Source: Staphylococcus aureus
GTDB lineage: Bacteria; Bacillota; Bacilli; Staphylococcales; Staphylococcaceae
Direction of reading: 5' to 3'
DNA length: 64,000 bases
Assembly: GCF_001027105.1 (NCBI RefSeq)
Contig: NZ_CP011526.1
Span: forward strand, 682,001 to 746,000
Under the pieces are notes generated by a model. The model was not told the DNA's origin. It saw only the letters and a program-made list of their open reading frames with translations, and ran no database searches. Numbering within the stretch: position 1 is the stretch's first letter; the number at the start of each line of letters is the position of its first letter. Positions 56,935 through 64,000 of this stretch are shown one piece after another. The position numbers and the translations under genes are program-made.

Positions 56935-56940
56935 TAAGTG

Positions 56941-57120
56941 GGGAGTGGGACAGAAATGATATTTTCGCAAAATTTATTTCGTCGTCCCACCCCAACTTGC
57001 ATTGTCTGTAGAAATTGGGAATCCAATTTCTCTTTGTTGGGGCCCCGCCGGCAAGGTTGACTAGAATTGAAAAAAGCTTGTTACAAGCGCATTTTCGTTC
57101 AGTCAACTACTGCCAATATA
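56941..57120 (+). repeat. STAR-type repeat module A, downstream of hisC
   Basis: GTGGGAC (56945-56951) pairs with GTCCCAC (56984-56990) in a long hairpin. Then come AGAAATTGG-GAAT-CCAATTTCT (57010-57031) and the STAR core TTTGTTGGGGCCCC (57033-57046). The 20-mer AGTCAACTACTGCCAATATA (57101-57120) follows after a ~53-bp segment absent from module B. S. aureus STAR elements have the core TNTGTTGNGGCCC. Confidence 0.8.
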
Positions 57121-57284
57121 ACTTTGTAGAGCATTGAACATTGATTTATGTCTCAAGCTCAATGCAGTGTGAATGATGAGGTGAGAGTATTCAGTGTAAA
57201 AAGCAACAATAGATGATATTGTTTTGTATCAATTGCTTTTTTGCTATACTGAATCAATACTGATATTTTCAGGAGAAGATTAAA

Positions 57285-57827
57285 ATGACCCGTAAATCAA
57301 TCGCGATTGATATGGATGAAGTATTGGCAGATACATTAGGAGAAATCATTGATGCTGTCAATTTTAGAGCGGATTTAGGTATTAAAATGGAAGCTTTGAA
57401 TGGTCAAAAACTTAAACATGTTATTCCTGAACATGATGGATTAATTACAGAAGTATTGAGAGAACCAGGCTTCTTCAGACATCTTAAAGTGATGCCGTAT
57501 GCACAAGAAGTTGTGAAAAAATTAACTGAACATTATGATGTATATATTGCTACAGCAGCAATGGATGTACCAACATCATTTAGTGATAAATATGAATGGT
57601 TACTAGAGTTCTTTCCATTTTTAGATCCTCAGCATTTTGTTTTTTGTGGTAGAAAAAACATCGTTAAAGCTGATTATTTAATAGATGACAATCCTAGACA
57701 GCTTGAAATTTTTACTGGTACACCGATTATGTTTACAGCAGTGCATAATATTAATGATGATCGATTTGAACGCGTAAATAGCTGGAAAGATGTAGAACAG
57801 TATTTTTTAGATAATATTGAGAAATAA
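57285..57827 (+). CDS. 5'(3')-deoxyribonucleotidase
   Basis: A 180-residue HAD-superfamily phosphatase. The nucleophile motif is [13 protein letters not shown] (Asp 9 and Asp 11 region), TAAMD is the second motif, and [13 protein letters not shown] (about 132-144) gives the metal-binding acidic pair. NT5C-type enzymes dephosphorylate deoxynucleoside monophosphates and balance nucleotide pools. The gene has STAR-type modules on both sides in opposite orientation. Start preceded by AGGAGAAG. Confidence 0.88.
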
Positions 57828-57925
57828 AATATATCACTTGAAAAATTTCATGTAGAAAAGATGATGGATAGGCTATAAAGTAATTGTGACTGAGATGAAC
57901 TTTTATGTCTTAGACACTACAACAC

Positions 57926-58018
57926 TATATTGGCAGTAGTTGACTGCGGGGCCCCAACATAGAGAAATTGGAACGCCAATTTCTACAGACAATGCAAGTT
58001 GGGGTGGGCCCCAACATA
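57926..58018 (-). repeat. STAR-type repeat module B, inverted relative to module A
   Basis: It carries the reverse complement of the module A 20-mer at 57926-57945, a STAR core at 57948-57961 (GGGGCCCCAACATA) and a second at 58006-58018. Between them is AGAAATTGG-AACG-CCAATTTCT and the AGACAATGCAAGTTGGGGTGG segment, matching module A in reverse orientation. Confidence 0.8.
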
Positions 58019-58103
58019 AAGAAATACTTTTTCTTTAGAAATTAGTATTTCTTATGCATGAGTGTAACTCATGCATTCATATTTTTAAGTACACATTAGC
58101 TGT

Positions 58104-58156
58104 GACTAATGATAAAGAATCGCTACATAATCAATCATTAGTCGTTCTTTATCATT
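58104..58156 (+). other. Overlapping, mutually exclusive inverted repeats
   Basis: GACTAATGAT (58104-58113) pairs with ATCATTAGTC (58134-58143). AATGATAAAGAA (58108-58119) pairs with TTCTTTATCATT (58145-58156). The left arms share AATGAT, so only one stem can form fully. A perfect GCATGAGT-GTA-ACTCATGC hairpin lies just before. No ORF is seen in 57828-58450. Confidence 0.65.
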
Positions 58157-58197
58157 TCCGTCCCGCTCTCAATAAATGTTAGTCTATCTTATTATTA

Positions 58198-58250
58198 TAA
58201 ATCGGATGAATGTGTTAATCTATGGCAGATTACACGTCATCCGATTTTTT
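58198..58250 (+). terminator. Strong plus-strand terminator in a gene-free region
   Basis: AAATCGGATGA and GTGTTAATC pair with GATTACAC and TCATCCGATTT, followed by TTTT. It lies ~370 bp after the nucleotidase gene, and the next gene is on the other strand. From here to 58450 there are further small hairpins (CTGTTT-TTG-AAACAG at 58335) but no gene. Confidence 0.8.
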
Positions 58251-58450
58251 ATAGAATTTGAAAAAGACGCATAAACCACTATGATTTAAAATACAACATC
58301 AATCATTTTAGTGGCATGCGCCAAAATTATATGTCTGTTTTTGAAACAGGGTAATAGCTTAAAGCTAATAAAAACGAATATAAGGTGCGTTGAATCTTAT
58401 GATTACACTCCAAACCTAATATAATATCGGGTTAAGATCATTCCGGATGC

Positions 58451-59368
58451 TTACAAATCATTGACAGTAAGTAACTGAATGGCATTTGGTATAACCTCAA
58501 TATCAATAGGTGTTTCTAATGAAATTTCGCCATCAATATCAACTTTCATTGCTGGATCTGTTGTAAGTGAAATCTTTTTACCAGGTATATGCTCAATACC
58601 TTGAGTAATTTCATTCCAATTCATGCTATCACGCTTTTTAAAAATATCATTTAAAATACTGAAACTTTGTTCATTAAAAATGAAAGTGTTCAGTTCACCA
58701 TCTTGAGGAGACAAATCAGTCAATGGTATACGACTACCACCAATGAATGGACCATTTGCTGTTAGTATCATGGTCGTTTCGCCAGAATATGTCTTATCAT
58801 CTATTGATAATTGATAATTAAATTGTGTTGGATTTAGCAGTGTTTTGACAGTTGATCCAATATAACTCAATTTACCAAATATATCTTTTGAACCATCTTG
58901 TACGTTTTCAGCGTTTTGAACAATGAGACCTAAGCCAACAAAGTTGAGTGCATATTGATTATTTATTTTAATTACATCGTATGTACCAACTTGTGCAGAA
59001 ATCATTTGTTCACTAGCTTGTTTATGATTAGGTGCTATATTTAGCGTTTTTGTAAAATCATTAAAAGTACCGCCTGGTAAAATGCCAATAGGGAGTTGAA
59101 GGTCATGTGTCATAACACCGTTTATAAGTTCGTTAACCGTGCCATCACCGCCAAGAATAAATAATATATCTACATCTTTTGCATAGTTTTTAGTTTTGAT
59201 TTCTTGGCAATATTTAATAATGTCACCTTCGTTTTCACTCAATTGAATAGAAAGATGCTTACAAATTGAACTTAATGCTGTTGTAACTTCCCCAATACCT
59301 TGATTAATATTTTTTAATCCACTGTGTTCATGGTAAAAGAGGACACCATGTGTATATTTATTTTCCAT
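58451..59368 (-). CDS. Diacylglycerol kinase-family lipid kinase
   Basis: A 305-residue protein of the DgkB/YegS family. The catalytic domain has [17 protein letters not shown] (about 71-87) and [17 protein letters not shown] (about 93-109), the ATP-binding signatures; the C-terminal domain has VDIDGE near residue 274. Substrate could be diacylglycerol or another lipid; S. aureus DgkB, which recycles LTA-derived diacylglycerol, is a different paralogue elsewhere as far as I know, so I give no symbol. Stands alone. Confidence 0.82.
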   Translation of the reverse strand: MENKYTHGVLFYHEHSGLKNINQGIGEVTTALSSICKHLSIQLSENEGDIIKYCQEIKTKNYAKDVDILFILGGDGTVNELINGVMTHDLQLPIGILPGGTFNDFTKTLNIAPNHKQASEQMISAQVGTYDVIKINNQYALNFVGLGLIVQNAENVQDGSKDIFGKLSYIGSTVKTLLNPTQFNYQLSIDDKTYSGETTMILTANGPFIGGSRIPLTDLSPQDGELNTFIFNEQSFSILNDIFKKRDSMNWNEITQGIEHIPGKKISLTTDPAMKVDIDGEISLETPIDIEVIPNAIQLLTVNDL

Positions 59369-59582
59369 AGTTTAGCCTACTTTCTAAAAATTGGTTCATT
59401 AAATATATATACCCACTTTTAATTGTTAATACCAAAAATATGTTTTTAAATAGAGAAAATGGTAATAAATGAAATTGATTTCTATAGAGTGGGACGAGAA
59501 AATATAGTTATAGCTGTCTATAATGAGCATATTAAGTTTTTATTTATACTGATATCTTGAATTTAATTAATAGAAACCTATA

Positions 59583-59620
59583 AAAAAACAGTAAGCCATT
59601 TAAATGACTTACTGTTTTTT
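59583..59620. terminator. Terminator after dtpT
   Basis: AAAAAACAGTAAG pairs with CTTACTGTTTTTT around an inner CATTTAAATG palindrome. T-runs exist on both strands. Confidence 0.85.
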
Positions 59621-59637
59621 GAATTAGGCCAACAATA

Positions 59638-61143
59638 TTAACGTATACCTTTCATCGCTTTGATGATTAAAGGTGAGAATGCTAATACAATTGTTGTAAC
59701 AATAATTGCAACAACACCTAGGAAAATAAAGTAATTTGTTTGACCTAGTGGTTCTATTAACTTAACTAAAGTACCATTGATTGCTTGTGCAGAAGCGTTA
59801 GTTAAGTACCAAATACTCATCATTTGGGCATTAAATGCTTTAGGTGCTAACTTAACAGCAGCACTATTACCCGTTGGTGATAAGCATAGCTCACCGATAA
59901 CACAAATAATGTACGATAAAATAACCCAGTTAACTGAAAAGTTTGATGAACCTGATGCATAACCTACAATACCAATTAGTATGTATGACGCACCTGCTAA
60001 GAACGTACCAATTGCAAATTTTACTGGCAGGCTAGGTTGTTTAGTTCCAAGCTTTTGCCATAAAAGTGAAATAATTGGAGCTAGTAATAAAATAAATAAT
60101 GGGTTAATTGATTGGAAGATCGCTTCACCAAAGTTTGTTTTCCAACCAAATAAGTTTAATTTCATATCTGAATGTTCAATTCCATATATGTTTAATACAT
60201 TAGACCCTTGTTCTTGAATAGCCCAGAACACCATTCCAAGAATAAATAATGGAATAAATGCTTTAACACGAGAACGTTCAGTATCAGTGACATCTTTACT
60301 TCTAATAATTAAAGTGAAGTAAATGATTGGTAATGCAATACCTAATACTAAAACAGTATTACTAACTAAGTTAAATGATAATGAGTTAGTTAATGCACCA
60401 ATAACGATAATTAATACAATTGCTAAAACAACACTTCCGATAATAAGACCATACTTTTTCTTTTCAGCTGGTGTCAATGGGTTAGTAGGTTTCATACCAA
60501 CGCTACCTAAGTTTTTGCGGTTGAAAAGTACATACCATACTAAACCTAATGCCATACCAACTGCTGCAATCAAGAATCCGCCGTGGAAGTTTTTAACATT
60601 AACAAAGTGTTGCAAAATAATAGGTGATAATAATGCACCCATATTAACTGACATATAGAAAATAACAAAACCTGCATCCATACGTCTATCATTTTCAGGA
60701 TATAAACGGCCAACGATATTTGAAATGTTTGGCTTCATTAAACCTGAACCAATAATGATGAAGAACATTGATGTGAATAAGCCGATTAATGCAAATGGTA
60801 AGCTTAAACAAATATGTCCGATAATAATAAAGACTGCACCTAATAAAGTAGCGCCTCTAGTGCCTGTAATTCTGTCAGCAATCCATCCGCCTGGTATTGA
60901 TGTCATATAGATTAATGAACCATAAACTGACATAATTGACATAGCTGTTGTTTTATCAATTCCAAGGCCATTATCTGTTACGGCAAAGTACATGTAGAAA
61001 ATGAGTAGGGCACGCATGCCATAATAACTAAACCTTTCCCAGAACTCTACAAAGAAGAGTACGCCTAGTCCTCGAGGATGCCCGAAAAATCCTGTTTGAG
61101 GTATGTCTTGAATTTGATTTCCATGGGAGTTTTGTTGTGTCAT
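59638..61143 (-). CDS. dtpT: Di/tripeptide:proton symporter DtpT (POT family)
   Basis: A 501-residue transporter with about 14 membrane segments. The POT signature is complete: GFFGHPRGLGVLFFVEFWERFSYYGMRALLIFYM (about 18-51), with the ExxERFxYYG motif that couples protons, then SVYGSLIYMTSIPGGWIADRITGTRGATLLG (about 77-107), and FVIFYMSVNMGALLSPII (about 154-171). It imports short peptides. ATG at 61143 preceded by AAAGGATGGG. Own terminator. The 340 bp upstream hold its promoter and the queF terminator only. Confidence 0.95.
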   Translation of the reverse strand: MTQQNSHGNQIQDIPQTGFFGHPRGLGVLFFVEFWERFSYYGMRALLIFYMYFAVTDNGLGIDKTTAMSIMSVYGSLIYMTSIPGGWIADRITGTRGATLLGAVFIIIGHICLSLPFALIGLFTSMFFIIIGSGLMKPNISNIVGRLYPENDRRMDAGFVIFYMSVNMGALLSPIILQHFVNVKNFHGGFLIAAVGMALGLVWYVLFNRKNLGSVGMKPTNPLTPAEKKKYGLIIGSVVLAIVLIIVIGALTNSLSFNLVSNTVLVLGIALPIIYFTLIIRSKDVTDTERSRVKAFIPLFILGMVFWAIQEQGSNVLNIYGIEHSDMKLNLFGWKTNFGEAIFQSINPLFILLLAPIISLLWQKLGTKQPSLPVKFAIGTFLAGASYILIGIVGYASGSSNFSVNWVILSYIICVIGELCLSPTGNSAAVKLAPKAFNAQMMSIWYLTNASAQAINGTLVKLIEPLGQTNYFIFLGVVAIIVTTIVLAFSPLIIKAMKGIR

Positions 61144-61426
61144 GTATACATCCCATCCTTTCTTCCCCTAATACAATAGTTTAAGTAAATTTGATTGTGC
61201 CTTATCAACTAAATATTCCAACAAATCACAAAAAAATAAAAATATTGAGAATATTCTGTTATTAAGCGCGCACAATTAATTAGAGATAATATAAAAATAT
61301 ACTTATTGACGTTAAAGTGCAATAGGTTTCTATAAAAATGTTGTTTAATTCGTGTACTAATATTCTTTTGGTGTACTTTGGTATAAAATGTTATTTTAAT
61401 GTAACCTATTATGTATGCTAAATGAA

Positions 61427-61469
61427 AAACACACCAATAAGTTAGGAAAATCAACTTATTGGTGTGTTT
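61427..61469. terminator. Terminator after queF (17-bp perfect stem)
   Basis: AAACACACCAATAAGTT pairs perfectly with AACTTATTGGTGTGTTT over a 9-nt loop. On the minus strand it follows queF directly. Confidence 0.88.
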
Positions 61470-61483
61470 ATTAAATGATACAT

Positions 61484-61984
61484 TTAACGATTATCTATTT
61501 TTTCGGGATATAAATCATGATTCATCAAACGATGCTCAGCCATTTTTTCATATTTAGAATTTGGACGTCCATAGTTTGTATAAGGATCAATAGAAATTCC
61601 ACCACGTGGTGTGAACTTGCCCCAGACTTCAATATAATGTGGGTCCATAAGCTCTATCAAATCATTCATAATAATATTCATACAATCTTCGTGAAAATCA
61701 CCGTGATTTCTGAAACTAAATAAGTATAATTTCAAAGATTTTGATTCAACCATTTTAACATTTGGAATATATGAAATATAGATAGTTGCAAAATCTGGTT
61801 GCCCAGTAATTGGACATAATGATGTAAATTCTGGACAGTTGAATTTTACGAAATAGTCACGACCTTGATGCTTATTATCAAACGATTCTAATACATCAGG
61901 ACGATAGTCAAAATTGTAAGTATTGTCTTGATTTCCTAATAAAGTTATATCTTGTAATTCATCTTGTTGACGGCCATGTGCCAT
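61484..61984 (-). CDS. queF: NADPH-dependent 7-cyano-7-deazaguanine reductase QueF
   Basis: A 166-residue QueF of the short (unimodular) type that reduces preQ0 to preQ1. The nucleophilic Cys is in [16 protein letters not shown] (about residue 56). The QueF motif is [24 protein letters not shown] (about 79-102), with the Glu-Ser-Lys-Ser-x-Lys-x-Tyr pattern. It completes preQ1 synthesis begun by queCDE 20 kb away. The ribosome binding site AAAGGAGCGCTTTA resembles that of queD. It starts 19 bp after the EamA gene on the same strand, so the two are likely one operon. Confidence 0.95.
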
Positions 61985-62003
61985 ATAAAGCGCTCCTTTA
62001 AAT

Positions 62004-62870
62004 TTATTTTTTTATTATTTTGGCGTCTCGGCGTGCTTTTTCAAACATGTAATAACTTGCACCGATAATAACGACGTAACCTAATGTTGCATAGAAATCT
62101 GGAGATTCTCCGAATAGAATAAATCCAAGTATTGCTGTGAAAATTATAGATGCATACGTAAAAATAGAAATATCTTTTGCTGCTGCAAAACTATATGCTA
62201 AAGTAACACCAATTTGACCCACAGCGGCAGCTAAGCCAGCCCCTAATAGATAAAGTATTTGCATCTGACTCATTGGTTCATAAGTATATGCAGTGAAAGG
62301 TATTAAAACGATGACAGAAAATAAGGAGAAGTAAAATACTATAGTATATGGTGCTTCTCTTGTACTAAGTGCTCGAACACATGTATATGCTGATGCTGCA
62401 AAAATACCTGAGAATAAGCCAGCTAATGATGGAATCATAGATGATGAAAATTCAGGTTTCACTATTAAAAGCATACCTAAAATAGCAATTATCATTGCTG
62501 TAATTTGATACTTCCTTACCTTTTCATGTAAGAAAACAATGCTTAATAAAATCGTCCAGAAAGGATTGAGTTTCATTAATGAATCGGCATCACTAAGTAC
62601 CATATGATCAATGGCATAAATATTTAACAATACACCAATAAGTCCAAGTGTTGATCGTGTTATTAATAAGGGTTGACTTGAAAGTCTGCCAAACATTGGC
62701 TGATGGTATTTATATATAAAAAATAATGGAATAAACATTGCTACTAAGTTTCGTGCTAATGATTTTTGAAAAACAGGAAGGTCACCTGCAAGTCTGAAAA
62801 ACACTGACATAAAACTGAAACCAATAGCCGAAATTAAAATGGCAATGATACCTTTTACTTTAGGATTCAA
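62004..62870 (-). CDS. EamA/DMT-family permease
   Basis: A 288-residue drug/metabolite transporter with ten membrane segments in two EamA repeats (about 5-135 and 150-280). Hallmarks: [53 protein letters not shown] (about 93-117), and the second-repeat [31 protein letters not shown]. The start is a TTG ([10 protein letters not shown]) preceded by AAGAGGCGA. Substrate is unknown. Co-transcription with queF hints at a deazaguanine precursor or product, which is inference only. Confidence 0.82.
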
Positions 62871-62940
62871 TTTTATCGCCTCTTTTATATAAAATTAACG
62901 TATTTATATTAGCATAAAACAACATGTTGTGCATAAATAG

Positions 62941-62968
62941 TTGAAATTTACTATAAAAAGACTATAAT
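62941..62968 (+). promoter_or_regulatory. Consensus plus-strand promoter upstream of a LexA box
   Basis: TTGAAA (62941-62946) and TATAAT (62963-62968) with a 16-bp spacer point toward nrdI. Transcription would begin near 62975, right before the LexA box. Confidence 0.6.
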
Positions 62969-62977
62969 AGACTGTAG

Positions 62978-62991
62978 CGAACAAACGTTCT
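62978..62991. promoter_or_regulatory. Candidate LexA (SOS) box
   Basis: CGAACAAACGTTCT matches the Gram-positive LexA operator CGAAC-N4-GTTCG at all but the last base; the inner GAAC-N4-GTTC is perfectly symmetrical. It sits over the expected initial transcribed region of the plus-strand promoter, and ~107 bp before the EamA start. Confidence 0.65.
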
Positions 62992-63243
62992 GTGTTTATT
63001 TGTCGGAATAATAGGGCATTACACTTTTATGAATGTTTGTGTTATTACATAAAACAAATATCAATTCAGTATCAAGCTAATAAGCTTTTTCTTGATTTCT
63101 GTTGATACAATTGAGATTGACACAGATTTAAAAAAATCAAGTGATATCTACTAAAAAATTTTTTTAAATTTGTTCAAGTTTTTCTAATTTAGTATTGGTG
63201 CCTAGTTGGAACGTTTTACGAACATTCGATTAGAAAATGGCAC

Positions 63244-63272
63244 TTTAAATCATAGTGTGTCTTATGTATAAT
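63244..63272 (+). promoter_or_regulatory. Candidate nrdI operon promoter
   Basis: TTTAAA (63244-63249) and TATAAT (63267-63272) with a 17-bp spacer. The first NrdR box begins four bases after the -10 element, so NrdR would cover the transcription start. This gives an ~390-nt leader before nrdI. Confidence 0.6.
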
Positions 63273-63275
63273 GAA

Positions 63276-63323
63276 ACACATAATATAGTGTTGGTGAAAC
63301 GAAAAAGACACAATATCTTGTGT
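63276..63323. promoter_or_regulatory. Pair of NrdR boxes, 32 bp apart
   Basis: Box 1 is ACACATAATATAGTGT (63276-63291) and box 2 is ACACAATATCTTGTGT (63308-63323). Both closely fit the NrdR consensus acaCwAtATaTwGtgt. The 32-bp start-to-start distance is three helical turns, the usual NrdR arrangement. NrdR represses ribonucleotide reductase genes when dATP is high. Confidence 0.85.
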
Positions 63324-63459
63324 TTTGTATGCAAATGCTTTATTTATGAAGAAATTACATTTAAAAGTAATTTAACACAGAAATTTAATAGTTATTATCA
63401 ATTAATAGTCATATTTTTAGAAAATGTACTGAGCAAATGGAAGATATCCAATGATGTAA

Positions 63460-63475
63460 ACACTACATATAGTGA
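63460..63475. promoter_or_regulatory. Third NrdR-like box
   Basis: ACACTACATATAGTGA fits the NrdR consensus at 14 of 16 positions. It lies 152 bp after box 2, inside the putative nrdI leader, without a visible partner at 31-32 bp. Confidence 0.5.
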
Positions 63476-63498
63476 TTTTTATACATTCAACCCATATA

Positions 63499-63560
63499 AG
63501 CTACTATTTTCTCAAATATAAATCTATGCAATTGGTTTACATTTGAGAAAATAAGTAGCT
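63499..63560 (+). other. Large inverted repeat in the nrdI leader
   Basis: AGCTACTATTTTCTCAAAT (63499-63517) pairs with ATTTGAGAAAATAAGTAGCT (63541-63560), with one unpaired base, around a 23-nt loop. No T-run follows, so it is not a standard terminator. It lies 110 bp before the nrdI start. Confidence 0.8.
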
Positions 63561-63670
63561 TCATTATAGTTAATACAATGCTGAGATAACCATAGTAACC
63601 ATGTTGTTAAAGCATTTTTTAATTGGAATGACTACTTTATTTAAAAGGGTTGAAGAAAGAAGGTGATCCA

Positions 63671-64000
63671 ATGAAAATAATATATTTTTCATTTACTGGA
63701 AATGTCCGTCGTTTTATTAAGAGAACAGAACTTGAAAATACGCTTGAGATTACAGCAGAAAATTGTATGGAACCAGTTCATGAACCGTTTATTATCGTTA
63801 CTGGCACTATTGGATTTGGAGAAGTACCAGAACCCGTTCAATCTTTTTTAGAAGTTAATCATCAATACATCAGAGGTGTGGCAGCTAGCGGTAATCGAAA
63901 TTGGGGACTAAATTTCGCAAAAGCGGGTCGCACGATATCAGAAGAGTATAATGTCCCTTTATTAATGAAGTTTGAGTTACATGGAAAAAACAAAGACGTT
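63671..64000 (+). CDS. nrdI: NrdI flavodoxin-like protein, N-terminal part
   Basis: The first 110 residues of NrdI, cut by the window edge. The opening [19 protein letters not shown] (FMN phosphate-binding SFTGN loop), then [20 protein letters not shown] and [17 protein letters not shown] (the GNRNWG flavin loop) are diagnostic. NrdI supplies oxidant to assemble the dimanganese-tyrosyl cofactor of class Ib ribonucleotide reductase NrdEF; nrdE and nrdF should follow outside the window. Start preceded by AAGAAGGTGAT. NrdR boxes upstream agree with the identity. Confidence 0.95.

Noticed and set aside
56808..57106. Two minus-strand open frames over the hisC end and STAR module A
   Set aside because: They overlap hisC and repeat DNA; the translated sequence reflects the repeat, not a gene.
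61209..61454. 81-residue minus-strand open frame between queF and dtpT
   Set aside because: It runs into the queF terminator arm and lacks a ribosome binding site and any protein-like pattern.
63205..63235. Second LexA-like site (CGAACATTCG)
   Set aside because: The half sites are too close and the right half is incomplete; it does not fit CGAAC-N4-GTTCG.
63255..63521. 88-residue open frame upstream of nrdI
   Set aside because: It has no Shine-Dalgarno, reads through the NrdR boxes and one arm of the leader hairpin, and its composition looks like translated AT-rich intergenic DNA.
1..64000. Insertion sequence, prophage, CRISPR array, tRNA or rRNA
   Set aside because: No transposase or integrase gene, no regularly spaced repeats, and no cloverleaf or rRNA-like tract was seen anywhere in the window.

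Overview
The window is a chromosomal segment of Staphylococcus aureus. The evidence is the AT-rich base composition, the Gram-positive ribosome binding sites, and a run of genes recognisable at protein level: rbf-sarX, mgrA, norA, the saePQRS operon and ltaS. There is no insertion sequence, prophage, CRISPR array, rRNA or tRNA that I can see. It reads as core chromosome with a few repeat-rich intergenic islands. Two allele markers are visible: SaeS has Leu at residue 18 (the common allele, not the hyperactive Newman Pro) and NorA has Asp at 291.

Layout. 0-12.6 kb: the 3' end of rbf, sarX, a YebC-family protein with a cupin, a DUF402 protein, a LysR regulator, an MFS exporter behind a tandemly repeated leader, acetyltransferases, a charged lipoprotein, a LOG-family hydrolase operon and uppP. 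12.8-26.9 kb: a CydDC-like ABC exporter pair, mgrA, a His-rich COG0523 metallochaperone GTPase, an aldo/keto reductase, a DASS carboxylate transporter, a photolyase, norA and a YbaK deacylase. 27-34.9 kb: fructose PTS operon fruR-fruK-fruA, nagA, mpfA (magnesium protection factor, with an elaborate leader) and another aldo/keto reductase. 35-39.3 kb: csbB, then the sae virulence two-component operon on the minus strand with SaeR boxes. 39.3-46.6 kb: queCDE behind a preQ1-I riboswitch, pabA-pabB-pabC for folate, and pxpB-pxpC. 47-57.8 kb: ltaS, an ABC-F ATPase, recQ, a two-gene Opu-type osmoprotectant transporter, hisC and a 5'(3')-deoxyribonucleotidase flanked by inverted STAR-type repeats. 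58.4-64 kb: a lipid kinase, dtpT, queF with an EamA permease, and the start of nrdI at the window edge.

How it fits together. Several global regulators cluster here (Rbf, SarX, MgrA, SaeRS), near envelope functions (UppP, LtaS, CsbB) and efflux (NorA, controlled by MgrA). Queuosine synthesis is split into queCDE and queF loci 20 kb apart. queF is downstream of a permease that could carry a precursor, which is inference.

The most interesting non-coding structure lies in five places. (1) The mpfA leader has a GAAA-capped hairpin between a strong Shine-Dalgarno and the TTG start, preceded by alternative pairings and a tiny upstream ORF. (2) The 800-bp nrdI upstream region has a near-perfect LexA box just downstream of a consensus promoter, then a promoter overlapped by two NrdR boxes 32 bp apart, a third box and a large hairpin. 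(3) The inverted STAR modules. (4) A hairpin-dense stretch at 58.0-58.35 kb with mutually exclusive stems and a terminator. (5) A 69-bp-period tandem leader repeat upstream of an MFS gene. All function and regulator calls are from reading the sequence; no search was run.
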